Source: an uncultured Rothia sp.
GTDB taxonomy: Bacteria > Actinomycetota > Actinomycetes > Actinomycetales > Micrococcaceae
Direction: 5' to 3'
DNA length: 64,000 nucleotides
Assembly (NCBI GenBank): GCA_946221065.1
Contig: CAMIIO010000001.1
Coordinates: 248,001 to 312,000 of the forward strand
Part shown: piece by piece, positions 41,003 to 50,273 of the stretch
Layout: every line of letters starts with the position of its first letter
How positions within the stretch are numbered: the stretch's first letter is position 1
Notes under the pieces: generated by a model
The model's input: the letters and a program-made list of their open reading frames with translations, nothing else
Databases searched by the model: none
Told to the model about the DNA's origin: nothing
Translations under genes and position numbers: made by a program

Positions 41003-42028
41003 ATGGATATTGATTTGAGCAACCTGCGTCTTCTTGAAAAAGAGCGGGATATCTCGATTGAGGAACTCATTCCGCTCATTGAAAGCGCACTTTTGTTGGC
41101 TTATCAGAAGCAACCCGGTGCAATTCGTGATGCGCGGGCGGAAATTGACCGTAAGAGCGGAACCGTTACCATTTGGGCACCTGAACTAGATGAAGAGAAT
41201 CAGGTGATTGGTGAGTTTGACGATACCCCCAATAACTTTGGTCGTATTGCTGCTTCTACCGCGCGTCAGGTGATTTATCAGCGTTTGCGTGAGGCAGAGG
41301 ACTCTCATCTTTTGGGTGAGTATCGTGATCGCGAAGGGCAGCTGGTTTCCGGTGTGATTCAGCAGGGACCGAATCCTCGCATGGTGCATGTGGATTTGGG
41401 TACTGTGGAAGCAGTGTTGCCTTCTTCCGAGCAGGTTCCGGGGGAGCGCTATCCTCATGCTTCACGTATTCGTGCGTATCTGTTTGAAGCTAAGCGCGGC
41501 TCTAAGGGCCCCTCGGTGGTGCTTTCTCGTACGCACCCCAATCTGGTGCGTCGCCTTTTTGAGCATGAGGTTCCTGAGCTTCAAGACGGTTCGGTGGAGA
41601 TTATGTCGATTGCTCGTGAAGCAGGGCACCGCACCAAGATGGCTGTGCGTGCTACTAAGCCGGGAATCAACCCCAAGGGTTCGTGCATTGGCGAGATGGG
41701 TTCGCGTGTGCGCGCGGTAATGAGCGAGTTGCGTAATGAGCGCATTGATATTGTTGATTATTCCGATGACCCCACCAAATTTATTGCCGCGGCTCTTTCT
41801 CCTGCCAAAGTGAAGTCTGTGACAGTCACCGATGAACGGAATTTTTCTGCTCGTGCTGTTGTTGCAGATGACCAGCTCTCTCTTGCCATTGGTAAGGAAG
41901 GGCAGAATGCTCGCTTGGCAGCAAAACTGACAGGTTGGCGTATCGACATCCTCTCTGAATCTCGCTATAACGAGGCTTTGCGCAGCGTGGAAGAGCATGA
42001 ACGCGAGGACGTCGAGGAAGCGAACTAA
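41003..42028 (+). CDS. nusA: Transcription termination/antitermination protein NusA
   Basis: NusA binds RNA polymerase and modulates pausing, termination and antitermination. The 341-residue product has the N-terminal polymerase-binding domain (DIDLSNLRLLEKERDISIEELIPLIESALLLAYQ) and an S1 domain (about 130-200). Two KH domains follow (GSCIGEMGSRVRAVMSELRNERIDIVDY and SLAIGKEGQNARLAAKLTGWRIDI). It lacks the two C-terminal acidic repeats of E. coli NusA, as is normal for actinobacteria. The ATG at 41003 follows GAAAGGCACATC. It lies downstream of rimP and before ylxR and infB. Confidence 0.97.
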   Translation: MDIDLSNLRLLEKERDISIEELIPLIESALLLAYQKQPGAIRDARAEIDRKSGTVTIWAPELDEENQVIGEFDDTPNNFGRIAASTARQVIYQRLREAEDSHLLGEYRDREGQLVSGVIQQGPNPRMVHVDLGTVEAVLPSSEQVPGERYPHASRIRAYLFEAKRGSKGPSVVLSRTHPNLVRRLFEHEVPELQDGSVEIMSIAREAGHRTKMAVRATKPGINPKGSCIGEMGSRVRAVMSELRNERIDIVDYSDDPTKFIAAALSPAKVKSVTVTDERNFSARAVVADDQLSLAIGKEGQNARLAAKLTGWRIDILSESRYNEALRSVEEHEREDVEEAN

Positions 42029-42157
42029 CTCACGTACTTGCGCTAATACCCCCTTACGGGGCTAAACTGGTAGATAGTCTTGATGATATGGGATGCCCTG
42101 CAATTGGGCAGGAGCATTTCCTATCATGCTCACCGTTGCTACTTACAGAGAGGAATT

Positions 42158-42412
42158 TTGCTGAAAGCCCCTCAACGTACCTGCATCGGATGTCGGCAAA
42201 AAGACTCACCCCGTGATCTTGTTAGATTAGTCTGCCAGCATGAGGAAGAACATCTTCCCCTGGTGGTCACTGACGAGCACCATCAACTTCCTGGTCGAGG
42301 AGCCTGGATTCACCGTAATGAGCAGTGTATTCAGCAAGCCCACCGAAAAGGCGCGTTTAACAGAGCGTTCCGAGCCAGGGTTAATGCCGGTGAGCTGGTG
42401 ATTGAAACATAG
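42158..42412 (+). CDS. ylxR: YlxR family nucleic-acid-binding protein
   Basis: The 84-residue product carries APQRTCIGCRQKDSPRDLVRLV, GRGAWIHRNEQCIQQAHRKGAFNRAF and the compact basic fold of the YlxR/RnpM family, encoded between nusA and infB in many Gram-positive bacteria. In Bacillus RnpM modulates RNase P. The TTG at 42158 has GAGAGG upstream and matches the family N-terminus; the in-frame region before it, back to 42080, is not family-like. The exact start (TTG or the following CTG) is uncertain. Confidence 0.88.
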   Translation: MLKAPQRTCIGCRQKDSPRDLVRLVCQHEEEHLPLVVTDEHHQLPGRGAWIHRNEQCIQQAHRKGAFNRAFRARVNAGELVIET

Positions 42413-42425
42413 TTCATAATCCTCA

Positions 42426-42465
42426 GTTCGCGCCCCTTACGCCATCGTAAGGGGGCATGGCGAAC
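42426..42465 (+). other. Hairpin between ylxR and infB
   Basis: A two-part stem (42426-42431 with 42460-42465; 42433-42441 with 42446-42454) closes a CCAT loop, without a T-tract. It lies in the 254-bp infB leader and may be a processing or attenuation structure. Confidence 0.55.
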
Positions 42466-42666
42466 CAACGTAAGTCAACTAGTTTGACGACTTCTTAACC
42501 GAAAGCGAGTCAGAAAACTGATGGAAACCGTATGAGTGCCACACGATGAGTACTTTGTGCTCTGAGCAAGGCAAAAAGCTGGGTTACCTCTCTCTAAGAG
42601 GTGTGCCCAAATACCTCACAAACTAAAGGTTCGCGCCGTCCTGGTGCGAACCAGGACAGGAGAAAT

Positions 42667-45600
42667 GTGGCTAAGCCCCGCGTTCACCAGCTCGCTAAAG
42701 AGCTAGGGATTTCTTCAAAAGAAGCAATCGCAAAACTTACTGACCTTGGCGAATTCGTTAAAGGTCCCTCTTCTACCGTGGAACCTCCGGTAGAGAAGAA
42801 ACTGCGTGCCGCCTACCCTAAGGCCGCACAAAACAATAAGGAAGAAGCGGCGTCTTCGTCGTCTTCCCAGGAGAAACCGGCTAAAGCTGAGACTCCCCAG
42901 AAGAGCGCTGCTCCTAAGCCCAGCGGTATGCCTAAGCCCGGAGCGGGTATGGCAAAGCCCAGTTTAGCTACACCAAAGGCTATGGATAAAAACTCTCGCC
43001 CTGCTGCGCCTCAGACTCCGCAGAATACTACCGGTGTCTCTTCTTCGCCTAAGCCAGCTGCTCAGCAGGAAGAGTCTAAAGACTCTAAGCCCGCTCAGAA
43101 GCCTGCGGCGAAGACGGCTGGCCCGCGTCCCGGTAATAACCCCTTCTCAACCCAGCAGGGTATGAGCCGTCCCGAGACTGCTAAGCCTACTGCCGCTAAA
43201 CCCGGTGCGCCTAAGCCTAGCGCCGCAGCTCCCAAGCCCGGCGCTCCTAAGCCTGGCGTCAAGCCCGGCCCGCGTCCCGGTAATAACCCCTTCTCATCCC
43301 AACAGGGCATGGGTAAGCGTGGCGAGCGTAATGAGCGCGGCGGCGGTCCCCGTCCCACAGGTGGACGTAACCAGCGCGGCGGCGGTCCTCGCCCGGCTAA
43401 TGCCGGTCAGGGCGGTCCTCGTCCTGCTGGCGGTGGTCCCCGTCCCACAGGTGGTAATGCCGGTGGCCCTCGTCCTGCCGGTGGACGCAACCAGCGTCCC
43501 GCCAACGCAGGTCAGGGCGGTCCTCGCCCCTCAGGTAATGCTCCACGTCCGGCAAGCTCCGGTGGAAATAACGGTGGCGGAAACCGTCCTTCACCGAACA
43601 TGATGCCCGCTAAAATGCCTTCCAACGTGGGGGCAGCTCCCGGTCGTGGCGGTAACAATGGCGGCGGCAATGGTCCTCGCCGTGGTGGCCCCGGCGGCGG
43701 TGGCTTCAACCGTGGTCCCGGTCGTGGTGGCCCCGGCGGCGGTCGCGGTAACGCCCAGGGTGCATTCGGTCGTGGTGGATCACGTCGGAAGAATAAGAAG
43801 AAGCAGCAGAATCGTCGCGAGCAGGAGAACCTGCAGCAACCTACAGTAGGCGGCGTAGTAGTACCTCGCGGTAACGGCGATACGTTGGTGCGTTTGCGCC
43901 GCGGTGCCTCGCTGATGGACTTTGCAGAGAAGATTAACGCAAACCCCGCAGCGCTGGTGACTGTGCTGATTCACCTGGGCGAAATGGCTACTCAGACTCA
44001 ATCCCTGGACGAAGAAACCTTTGAATTGCTCGGTGCCGAGCTGGGCTACAAGGTTCAGGTTGTTTCTCCCGAGGACGAAGAACGTGAGCTCTTTGAGTCC
44101 TTCGACATTGATCTTGAAGCTGAAGCCGATGCCGAGGGCGAGGAAGAACTGGAAGTTCGCTCTCCCGTGGTAACCGTTATGGGTCACGTTGACCACGGTA
44201 AGACTCGCTTGCTGGATGCCATCCGTAGCACCAACGTCATTGAGGGTGAAGCCGGCGGTATTACCCAGCACATTGGTGCATACCAGATTCATACCGAAGT
44301 TGATGGCGAAGAACGCGCTATCACCTTTATTGACACCCCCGGTCACGAAGCGTTTACCGCTATGCGTGCTCGCGGTGCCAAGGTTACCGATATTGCCGTG
44401 CTGGTTGTGGCAGCGGATGACGGCGTGATGCCGCAGACCGTTGAGGCGCTCAACCACGCACAGGCTGCCGAGGTGCCGATTGTGGTTGCCGTGAACAAGA
44501 TTGATAAGGAAGGCGCTAGCCCCGATAAGATTCGTGGTCAGCTCACCGAGTACGGTCTGGTTCCCGAAGAATACGGTGGCGACACCATGTTCGTTGATGT
44601 TTCTGCTCGCCAGGGCATCAACATTGATGAGCTGCTGGAAGCTATCTGCCTTACCGCAGACGGCGCACTAGAGCTCACCGCTAACCCCAATAAGGAAGCT
44701 CGCGGCGTCGCTATTGAAGCGAACCTGGATAAGGGGCGCGGTGCGGTATGTACCGTCCTGGTACAGTCCGGTACGTTGCACATTGGTGATGCGATCGTTG
44801 CCGGTGTGGCTCATGGTCGCGTGCGTGCAATGTTTGATGAACACGGTAATAACGTGGAAGAAGCCGGTCCTAGCCGCCCCGTGCAGGTGCTCGGTCTTTC
44901 CACCGTTCCCCGTGCAGGTGATACCTTCATCTCTACCGAAGAAGAGCGTACTGCTCGCCAGATTGCTGAGAAGCGTGAGGCTGCCGATCGTAACGCGATG
45001 CTCGCTAAGCGTCGTAAGCGCGTTACTCTTGAGTCCTTTGATGAGGCCGTGGCAGAGGGCAATATGGATACCCTCAACCTCATCATTAAGGGTGACGTTT
45101 CCGGTGCTGTTGAGGCGTTGGAAGAGTCCATTATGAAGATCGACGCCGGCGGCGACGAGGTTCAGGTACGTGTGATTCACCGTGGTGTGGGTGCTATTAC
45201 CCAAAACGACGTCAACCTGGCAACCGTGGACAACGCCATCATCATTGGCTTCAACGTTCGTCCCGCCGAGCGCGTGACCGAACTTGCTGACCGTGAAGGC
45301 GTGGAGCTGAAGTTCTACTCGGTGATCTACCGTGCTCTTGAAGAGATTGAGGCTGCTGTAAAGGGCATGCTCAAGCCTGAGTACGAAGAGGTCGAGCTGG
45401 GCTCTGCCGAGGTACGCGAAGTATTCCGTTCCTCGAAGTGGGGCAATATTGCCGGTTCGATTGTCAAGTCGGGCATTATCAAGCGCAACTCCAAGGCTCG
45501 CCTGGTACGCGATGGCAACGTGGTTCAGGATAATCTGGCAATTGATTCGTTGCGTCGCTTCAAGGATGACGCCACCGAGGTTCGTGAAGGCTACGAGTGT

Positions 45601-45684
45601 GGTATTGGTCTTGGATCCTTCAACGACATCAAGGAAGGCGACATCATTGAGACTTGGGAACTTCAGGAGAAGCCCCGCGTCTAA
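42667..45684 (+). CDS. infB: Translation initiation factor IF-2
   Basis: IF-2 is the GTPase that brings initiator tRNA to the ribosome. The 1005-residue protein has an N-terminal IF2_N module (VAKPRVHQLAKELGISSKEAIAKLTDLG), then a long low-complexity region (about 55-390) rich in Pro, Lys, Ala and later Gly/Arg/Pro repeats, typical of high-GC actinobacterial IF-2. The G domain has GHVDHGKTRLLD, DTPGHEAF and VNKIDKEGA. Domains II-IV with KDIKEGDIIE near the C-terminus follow. I chose GTG 42667, which follows AGGAGAAAT; the frame extends back to 42601. Gene order ylxR-infB-rbfA-truB is universal. Confidence 0.97.
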   Translation: MAKPRVHQLAKELGISSKEAIAKLTDLGEFVKGPSSTVEPPVEKKLRAAYPKAAQNNKEEAASSSSSQEKPAKAETPQKSAAPKPSGMPKPGAGMAKPSLATPKAMDKNSRPAAPQTPQNTTGVSSSPKPAAQQEESKDSKPAQKPAAKTAGPRPGNNPFSTQQGMSRPETAKPTAAKPGAPKPSAAAPKPGAPKPGVKPGPRPGNNPFSSQQGMGKRGERNERGGGPRPTGGRNQRGGGPRPANAGQGGPRPAGGGPRPTGGNAGGPRPAGGRNQRPANAGQGGPRPSGNAPRPASSGGNNGGGNRPSPNMMPAKMPSNVGAAPGRGGNNGGGNGPRRGGPGGGGFNRGPGRGGPGGGRGNAQGAFGRGGSRRKNKKKQQNRREQENLQQPTVGGVVVPRGNGDTLVRLRRGASLMDFAEKINANPAALVTVLIHLGEMATQTQSLDEETFELLGAELGYKVQVVSPEDEERELFESFDIDLEAEADAEGEEELEVRSPVVTVMGHVDHGKTRLLDAIRSTNVIEGEAGGITQHIGAYQIHTEVDGEERAITFIDTPGHEAFTAMRARGAKVTDIAVLVVAADDGVMPQTVEALNHAQAAEVPIVVAVNKIDKEGASPDKIRGQLTEYGLVPEEYGGDTMFVDVSARQGINIDELLEAICLTADGALELTANPNKEARGVAIEANLDKGRGAVCTVLVQSGTLHIGDAIVAGVAHGRVRAMFDEHGNNVEEAGPSRPVQVLGLSTVPRAGDTFISTEEERTARQIAEKREAADRNAMLAKRRKRVTLESFDEAVAEGNMDTLNLIIKGDVSGAVEALEESIMKIDAGGDEVQVRVIHRGVGAITQNDVNLATVDNAIIIGFNVRPAERVTELADREGVELKFYSVIYRALEEIEAAVKGMLKPEYEEVELGSAEVREVFRSSKWGNIAGSIVKSGIIKRNSKARLVRDGNVVQDNLAIDSLRRFKDDATEVREGYECGIGLGSFNDIKEGDIIETWELQEKPRV

Positions 45685-45724
45685 TATGCATGTTGCTACC
45701 GTGTTGAGGTAATTCTTCGAAGGG

Positions 45725-45759
45725 GTGGGCACTTAGCGCATGATGCGCTAGATGCTCAC
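45725..45759 (+). terminator. Hairpin after infB
   Basis: A 7-bp perfect inner stem (45734-45740 with 45744-45750) and an outer stem with one wobble (45725-45731 with 45753-45759) precede CTCTTGTTGT. It is probably a terminator or processing site before rbfA. Confidence 0.6.
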
Positions 45760-45874
45760 CTCTTGTTGTCTGTTTCTCTGGGCGGACAATATTCTGCATA
45801 AAACGGTATTGCCCGATACAGTGGAATTAGCATAATTGTTTGATGGAAATCTGTTGATATGAAGGAGAAGGAAG

Positions 45875-46321
45875 ATGGCTGATGCAGCTCGCGCCGCGCG
45901 ACTGGCAGACCGTATTAAAGTGATTGTTGCCCAGGCGCTAGAACGCCGCATTAAGGACCCGCGTTTGGGGTTTGTCACGATTACCGATGCCCGCGTGACC
46001 AATGATTTGCAACATGCCACCGTGTACTACACGGTGTACGGCACCGCAGAGGAGAAGGCCGGAACTCAGGCTGCCTTGGAATCTGCAAAGGGTGTGTTGC
46101 GTTCGGAGGTGGGTAAGAACATTACCGCTCGCCTCACGCCCACGTTGACGTTTGTGGCTGATGAAATTCCGGAGAACGCCTCTCATATTGAGGAGCTGCT
46201 ACGCAAGGCTCGGAGCCGCGATGAGGAGCTTGCCGAGGCTTCCGCTACTGCCACCTATGCAGGTGGTGAAGATCCGTATAAGAAAGCGGATGAGGACGAC
46301 GCTTCGGATAAAGAAGCCTAA
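45875..46321 (+). CDS. rbfA: 30S ribosome-binding factor A
   Basis: RbfA aids late 30S maturation and processing of 16S rRNA. The 148-residue product has the KH-like fold signature AARAARLADRIKVIVAQALERRIKDPRLGFVTITDARVTNDLQHATVYYTVYG and LTPTLTFVADEIPENASHIEELLRKA. The C-terminal acidic tail (about 120-148) is typical of actinobacteria. GAAGGAGAAGGAAG gives a strong ribosome site. It lies 3 bp before truB and is co-transcribed with it. Confidence 0.96.
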   Translation: MADAARAARLADRIKVIVAQALERRIKDPRLGFVTITDARVTNDLQHATVYYTVYGTAEEKAGTQAALESAKGVLRSEVGKNITARLTPTLTFVADEIPENASHIEELLRKARSRDEELAEASATATYAGGEDPYKKADEDDASDKEA

Positions 46322-46324
46322 GCT

Positions 46325-47380
46325 GTGGCAAAAAAACAACATATTGGCCCTTCCGGGCTGATTGTGGTGGATAAGCCGGCCGGCGTAACGAGCCACGATG
46401 TGGTGTCGATGGTACGCCGGCTGGCAGGCACACGTAAAGTGGGTCACGCCGGTACCCTGGATCCGATGGCAACCGGCGTATTGATTTTGGGCGTGGGGAA
46501 AGCAACCAAACTTTTGACGTGGGTGGTTGCCGAGTCTAAGACCTATACCGCAACCATTCGCTTGGGAATCAGTACCGTAACCGACGATGCCGAGGGCGAA
46601 GTGACTGCGGTTGCTGATGCTGAGGCTGTGGCGGTGATTAGTCAAGAGCAGATTCTTGCCGAGGTACAGAACCTCACCGGCGAGATTATGCAGGTGCCCA
46701 CCGCCGTTTCTGCGGTTAAGGTAGACGGCGTGCGCTCCTACGCGCGAGTACGCGGGGGAGAGGATGTCCAACTGCAGGCTCGCCCGGTGAGTGTCTCCGA
46801 GTTCACCGTGCATTCGGTGAGGCACACCGTAGCGGATCTTACAAATCAAGCTGAGTCTGCGTCGGTGATTGATGTTGAGGTGACCGTAAGCTGTTCTGCC
46901 GGCACCTATATTCGTGCACTGGCGCGCGATATGGGTGCGGCTCTGGGAATTGGTGGCCACCTGACGGCGTTACGACGCACCTCAATCGGTGACATCTCGG
47001 TAGATTCAGCACATCAGATGACTGAACTTGAGCAGCTTCGTGAGCAGGGACAACCTATGCCGTTACTTCCTATGAAGGACGCCGTTGCCGCGTTATTTGC
47101 GGTGCGAGAGGTGAGCGCCACCGAGGCTACCGATTTATCGAACGGCCGCAGAATCTCGCCCTCGCAGGAACTGACCGCTGGTGCATATGGAACAAGTGCT
47201 ACAAAGGTGGCTACCGGAGCTCACCAGCAGGGATATCCAGCCGCAAACATGCTAACTGCTGCGATTGCACCCAACGGTGCGCCCGTAGCTCTACTAGAGA
47301 ACCAGAAATTTCGAGGCGAGCCCGTTGCAGCACCCGTGCTGGTGTTTGAGGCGGGGCAGAAATTTGAGGATGTATCGTGA
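46325..47380 (+). CDS. truB: tRNA pseudouridine(55) synthase
   Basis: TruB makes pseudouridine 55 in the T-loop of tRNAs. The catalytic region GHAGTLDPMATGVLILGVGKATKL contains the nucleophilic Asp, preceded by LIVVDKPAGVTSHDVVSMVRRL. Later motifs are KTYTATIRLG, QVPTAVSAVKVDGVRSYARVRGGE and CSAGTYIRALARDMG. At 351 residues it carries the long C-terminal PUA-containing part. The GTG start follows the rbfA stop by 3 bp, and the next gene overlaps its stop by 4 bp. Confidence 0.97.
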   Translation: MAKKQHIGPSGLIVVDKPAGVTSHDVVSMVRRLAGTRKVGHAGTLDPMATGVLILGVGKATKLLTWVVAESKTYTATIRLGISTVTDDAEGEVTAVADAEAVAVISQEQILAEVQNLTGEIMQVPTAVSAVKVDGVRSYARVRGGEDVQLQARPVSVSEFTVHSVRHTVADLTNQAESASVIDVEVTVSCSAGTYIRALARDMGAALGIGGHLTALRRTSIGDISVDSAHQMTELEQLREQGQPMPLLPMKDAVAALFAVREVSATEATDLSNGRRISPSQELTAGAYGTSATKVATGAHQQGYPAANMLTAAIAPNGAPVALLENQKFRGEPVAAPVLVFEAGQKFEDVS

Positions 47381-47748
47381 TTGCCGGCTACGATTTATGG
47401 TTTTGGATTACCCTGGTGCTGGGCACGCTGGCTTTTTTAGTGTGCCTGGTGCAGTTTTTACGCGGTAAGGCTCCCGATGACTTTTCGCAGGGATCTGCAA
47501 TTGTGTTGCAGGGGTGGTTATTTATCTATTTTATTGGCTCAATCATTATGCAGTTCACCACGGATGGGCCCAGCGGTGACTGGCTGGAATATTACGGCTA
47601 TTTGTTGACTGCCATGGTTATTCCTGCCGGTGCTTTCACCTGGTCCATGAGCGAACGCACACGATGGTCTACTCTGGTGTTGGCAATTGTGGGGCCGGTG
47701 TTGATTGTGATGGTTCAGCGAATGAACATGCTGTGGTACTACTACTAA
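47377..47748 (+). CDS. Small membrane protein coupled to truB, unknown function
   Basis: The 123-residue protein has four hydrophobic segments (LWFWITLVLGTLAFLVCLVQFL, AIVLQGWLFIYFIGSIIM, LEYYGYLLTAMVIPAGAFTW and STLVLAIVGPVLIVMVQRMN). Its GTG start overlaps the truB TGA, which implies coupled translation. I recognise no family; small proteins of this kind are found after truB in related Micrococcaceae. Confidence 0.75.
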   Translation: MIAGYDLWFWITLVLGTLAFLVCLVQFLRGKAPDDFSQGSAIVLQGWLFIYFIGSIIMQFTTDGPSGDWLEYYGYLLTAMVIPAGAFTWSMSERTRWSTLVLAIVGPVLIVMVQRMNMLWYYY

Positions 47749-47810
47749 ACCGCCAGCCTTACACCTGCCCTAAAGTACTCTCATTTACCTAGCTCGAAAA
47801 AGAGAAGACG

Positions 47811-48287
47811 ATGAACGAACCGACGCCTACACCTGCAAAAAATAGTGGCTTTGGCAGGTTACTGATTGTAATCTACTGGGTCTTTTCCCTTTCCGCAGGT
47901 GCCCGTGCCGCGTATCAGCTGATTCGCAAATTTGATGAGGCACCGCTATCAATCTCACTTTCCGCCGTTTCTGCCGTGATCTATATTGTGGCTACCGTAT
48001 TTTTGGCAAAGCGGGATGCGGCGTCTTGGAAGATTGCGTTTACTGCGATTCTTGTAGAGTTGCTGGGCGTGCTTGGCGTGGGATTCTTCTCCTATGCTCG
48101 CCCGGATTTGTTCCCCCTTGCCTCGGTGTGGTCGCACTTCGGGCAGGGGTACGGCTATGTTCCGCTCGTGCTTCCTATTGTGGGACTGTGGTGGTTGTTT
48201 CATACTCGTCGGGCCTCACAGGGGCCGGTGGCGTCGTCGGGTAGCGCCGTCACAGAAGAAATCTCAAGCGGCAGCGTGCGAGACTAA
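47811..48287 (+). CDS. Predicted four-helix membrane protein, unknown function
   Basis: The 158-residue product has four predicted transmembrane helices: LLIVIYWVFSLSAGARAAYQL, LSISLSAVSAVIYIVATVFLA, WKIAFTAILVELLGVLGVGFFSY and YVPLVLPIVGLWWLFH. A Ser-rich tail follows. AAAAGAGAAGACG precedes the ATG. It resembles conserved actinobacterial membrane proteins found between truB and ribF, but I cannot assign a function. Confidence 0.78.
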   Translation: MNEPTPTPAKNSGFGRLLIVIYWVFSLSAGARAAYQLIRKFDEAPLSISLSAVSAVIYIVATVFLAKRDAASWKIAFTAILVELLGVLGVGFFSYARPDLFPLASVWSHFGQGYGYVPLVLPIVGLWWLFHTRRASQGPVASSGSAVTEEISSGSVRD

Positions 48288-48354
48288 CGCATATCGTGCG
48301 CTCTGCCGGCGGTATGCGTAAGATGGAAGCTGTTTGTTGATGTGAAGGAGAAAC

Positions 48355-49308
48355 GTGGAACTGTACCGCACGCTCGGCGATATTCCGGCTGATTTTGCGC
48401 CGTCCGTTGTGACAATTGGCAATTTTGACGGTGTACACGCCGGCCACGGTGCCGTGTTGGGCACGGTTGTTAAGCTGGCGCAGGAACACCGGATGAATGC
48501 GGTGGCGGTTTCTTTCGATCCTCACCCCGCAGCGGTTCATCGTCCGGATCAGCCGTTGCAGGAGATTATGTCTCATGAAGAACGCCAGCGGGTGTTGGAG
48601 GAGCTAGGCATCGATGCCTATGTTTTACTGCACTATACGCTGGAGTTTTCGCGGCAGAGCCCTGAAGAGTTTGTCAAGAGCACATTCGTGGATGCTCTCC
48701 ACGCTCGTTTTGTGGTAATTGGCGAGGATGTACGTTTTGGCCACCGGAATTCCGGTGATTTGCAGACCATGCGTGAGCTGGGTGCCCAGTATGGTTTTGA
48801 GGTGGTAGCTGTTCCAGATTTGATGGCGGATCAGCGGAGCCGTTGCTCATCAACAAAGATTCGTGCCCTGCTGGACGCCGGTGACGTTGCCGAAGCAGCC
48901 AACTTGCTGGGGCGCCCACACGTGATGACGGGAGAGATCGTTCACGGTGCGGCGCGCGGCCGTGAATTGGGCTTCCCCACAGCCAACTTGAGCCCGGACG
49001 CCAACGGCTTTATTCCTGCTGACGGCGTGTACGCAGGGTGGCTGATTGACGAGTCAGGGGAGCGTCACCCGGTAGCAACCTCAATTGGAACCAACCCTAC
49101 CTTTGAAGGGATTACTCGCCGTCAGGTGGAAGCACACGTTATCAACCGTCCAGAGGAACCTGTAGAGAACTTTAACCTCTACGGGCAACACGTCCGTGTT
49201 GAGTTTGTGCAACATCTACGCCCCATGGTGGCCTTTACCGGCATTGAAGCACTGATTGAGCAAATGCAGGATGACGTGCGCCAAGCCGCGCAGGTGCTCG
49301 ACGTATAG
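48355..49308 (+). CDS. ribF: Bifunctional riboflavin kinase / FAD synthetase
   Basis: RibF phosphorylates riboflavin to FMN and adenylates it to FAD. The 317 residues contain the N-terminal nucleotidyltransferase domain with VVTIGNFDGVHAGHGAVLG (HxGH-like), FDPHPAA, EDVRFGHRNSGD and SSTKIRALLDAGD. The C-terminal riboflavin kinase domain has GRPHVMTGEIVHGAARGRELGFPTANL and GVYAGWL. The GTG start follows AAGGAGAAAC. A terminator follows the stop. Confidence 0.96.
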   Translation: MELYRTLGDIPADFAPSVVTIGNFDGVHAGHGAVLGTVVKLAQEHRMNAVAVSFDPHPAAVHRPDQPLQEIMSHEERQRVLEELGIDAYVLLHYTLEFSRQSPEEFVKSTFVDALHARFVVIGEDVRFGHRNSGDLQTMRELGAQYGFEVVAVPDLMADQRSRCSSTKIRALLDAGDVAEAANLLGRPHVMTGEIVHGAARGRELGFPTANLSPDANGFIPADGVYAGWLIDESGERHPVATSIGTNPTFEGITRRQVEAHVINRPEEPVENFNLYGQHVRVEFVQHLRPMVAFTGIEALIEQMQDDVRQAAQVLDV

Positions 49309-49331
49309 TTTTTCCTCTGCCCTACTGGGAC

Positions 49332-49379
49332 AAATCCCCGGAGCCTCGTGGTTGAATATCGTGAGGTTCCGGGGATTTT
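49332..49379. terminator. Terminator after ribF
   Basis: AAATCCCCGGAGCCTC (49332-49347) pairs with GAGGTTCCGGGGATTT (about 49363-49378), with wobbles, around a 15-nt loop and runs into T's. It also faces the convergent aldo/keto reductase gene. Confidence 0.82.
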
Positions 49380-49436
49380 CTGTGCCCTGCTCAGCTAGAG
49401 TGCGATGTTTGCCGGCTAGATAGCTGAGGGCAGAAA

Positions 49437-50264
49437 CTACATTTCTTCGTGAGTCCGGGGATCAAAATTAAATCCTGAGACACCCGAATCAAGCAGAGTA
49501 ATCTTTTCTTCCTGCTCATCGGTGAGTTCCCAATCAAAGACCTGCAGGTTTTCTTCCATCCTGCCCAGATTAGTGCTGCGCGGAATGGGCAGAAGCTGCT
49601 TCTGCACCTCCCAGCGTAGGATAACCTGCGCGGGACTCTTGCCAGTCTCTTCAGCAATTGCGGTGATGGTGGGGTTAGTCAGCAAATCGGTGCCGCGACC
49701 CAGCGGAGACCAGCACTGAGTAATGATGGCATGATCCGCGTTATACTTTTGCACCTCCTGCTGCTGAAAATAAGGAGTCAGCTCAACCTGATTGACGGCG
49801 GGGGTAACGCCGGTTTCTTCCACAAGCCGATCAATGTGTTCGGGCAGAAAATTGGAGACACCAATGGTCTTAACGATTCCTTCCTCCTGCAAGGAAATAA
49901 GCCCGCGCCAGGTATCTACATAGCGGTTTTGGGATGGATTAGGCCAGTGAATGAGCGCCATGTCCAGGTAACGTAACCCCATACGATCAAGGGTGCCCTT
50001 TACCGACGCGATAGCGGCATCAAAGCCATGATCTCGGCCGGGGACTTTACTCGTCACAAAAATGTCATTGCGGTCAATGCCTGAACGTAGCACACCACGC
50101 CCCACACCGGCCTCATTCTCATAGTTCTTGGCAGTATCTATCAGCCGGTAGCCTAGACGTAGAGCTTCGGAAACGAGCATCTCGGCGTCGGTGTCTTTCA
50201 TGCCGTAGGTGCCTAATCCGATGGGTGGGATGGTGTTCCCATCGCGCATTTTATGGTCTTGCAT
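49437..50264 (-). CDS. Aldo/keto reductase
   Basis: The 275-residue NADPH-dependent reductase has the aldo/keto pattern IGLGTYGMKDTDAE, LIDTAKNYENEAGVGRGVLRSGI (catalytic Asp, Tyr), TSKVPGRDHG (Lys), ALIHWPNPSQNRY (His), VSNFLPEHI and NQVELTPYFQQ. The C-terminal cofactor segment IPRSTNLGRMEEN is present. It lies 9 bp after mtnN in the luxS-mtnN-AKR unit and has AGGAGGGC before the ATG. The natural substrate is unknown; it might reduce a carbonyl compound formed in AI-2 or methylthioadenosine metabolism, which is inference from neighbours. Confidence 0.93.
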   Translation of the reverse strand: MQDHKMRDGNTIPPIGLGTYGMKDTDAEMLVSEALRLGYRLIDTAKNYENEAGVGRGVLRSGIDRNDIFVTSKVPGRDHGFDAAIASVKGTLDRMGLRYLDMALIHWPNPSQNRYVDTWRGLISLQEEGIVKTIGVSNFLPEHIDRLVEETGVTPAVNQVELTPYFQQQEVQKYNADHAIITQCWSPLGRGTDLLTNPTITAIAEETGKSPAQVILRWEVQKQLLPIPRSTNLGRMEENLQVFDWELTDEQEEKITLLDSGVSGFNFDPRTHEEM

Positions 50265-50273
50265 GTGCCCTCC

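Noticed and set aside
43100..43800. Tandem repeats in infB as a CRISPR or mobile repeat
   Set aside because: The repetition is coding: Gly/Arg/Pro-rich units of the IF-2 N-terminal linker in frame.
44668..45732. 354-codon open frame on the minus strand opposite infB
   Set aside because: It is the antisense shadow of infB; the peptide has no family features and no ribosome site, while the plus strand encodes conserved IF-2 domains.
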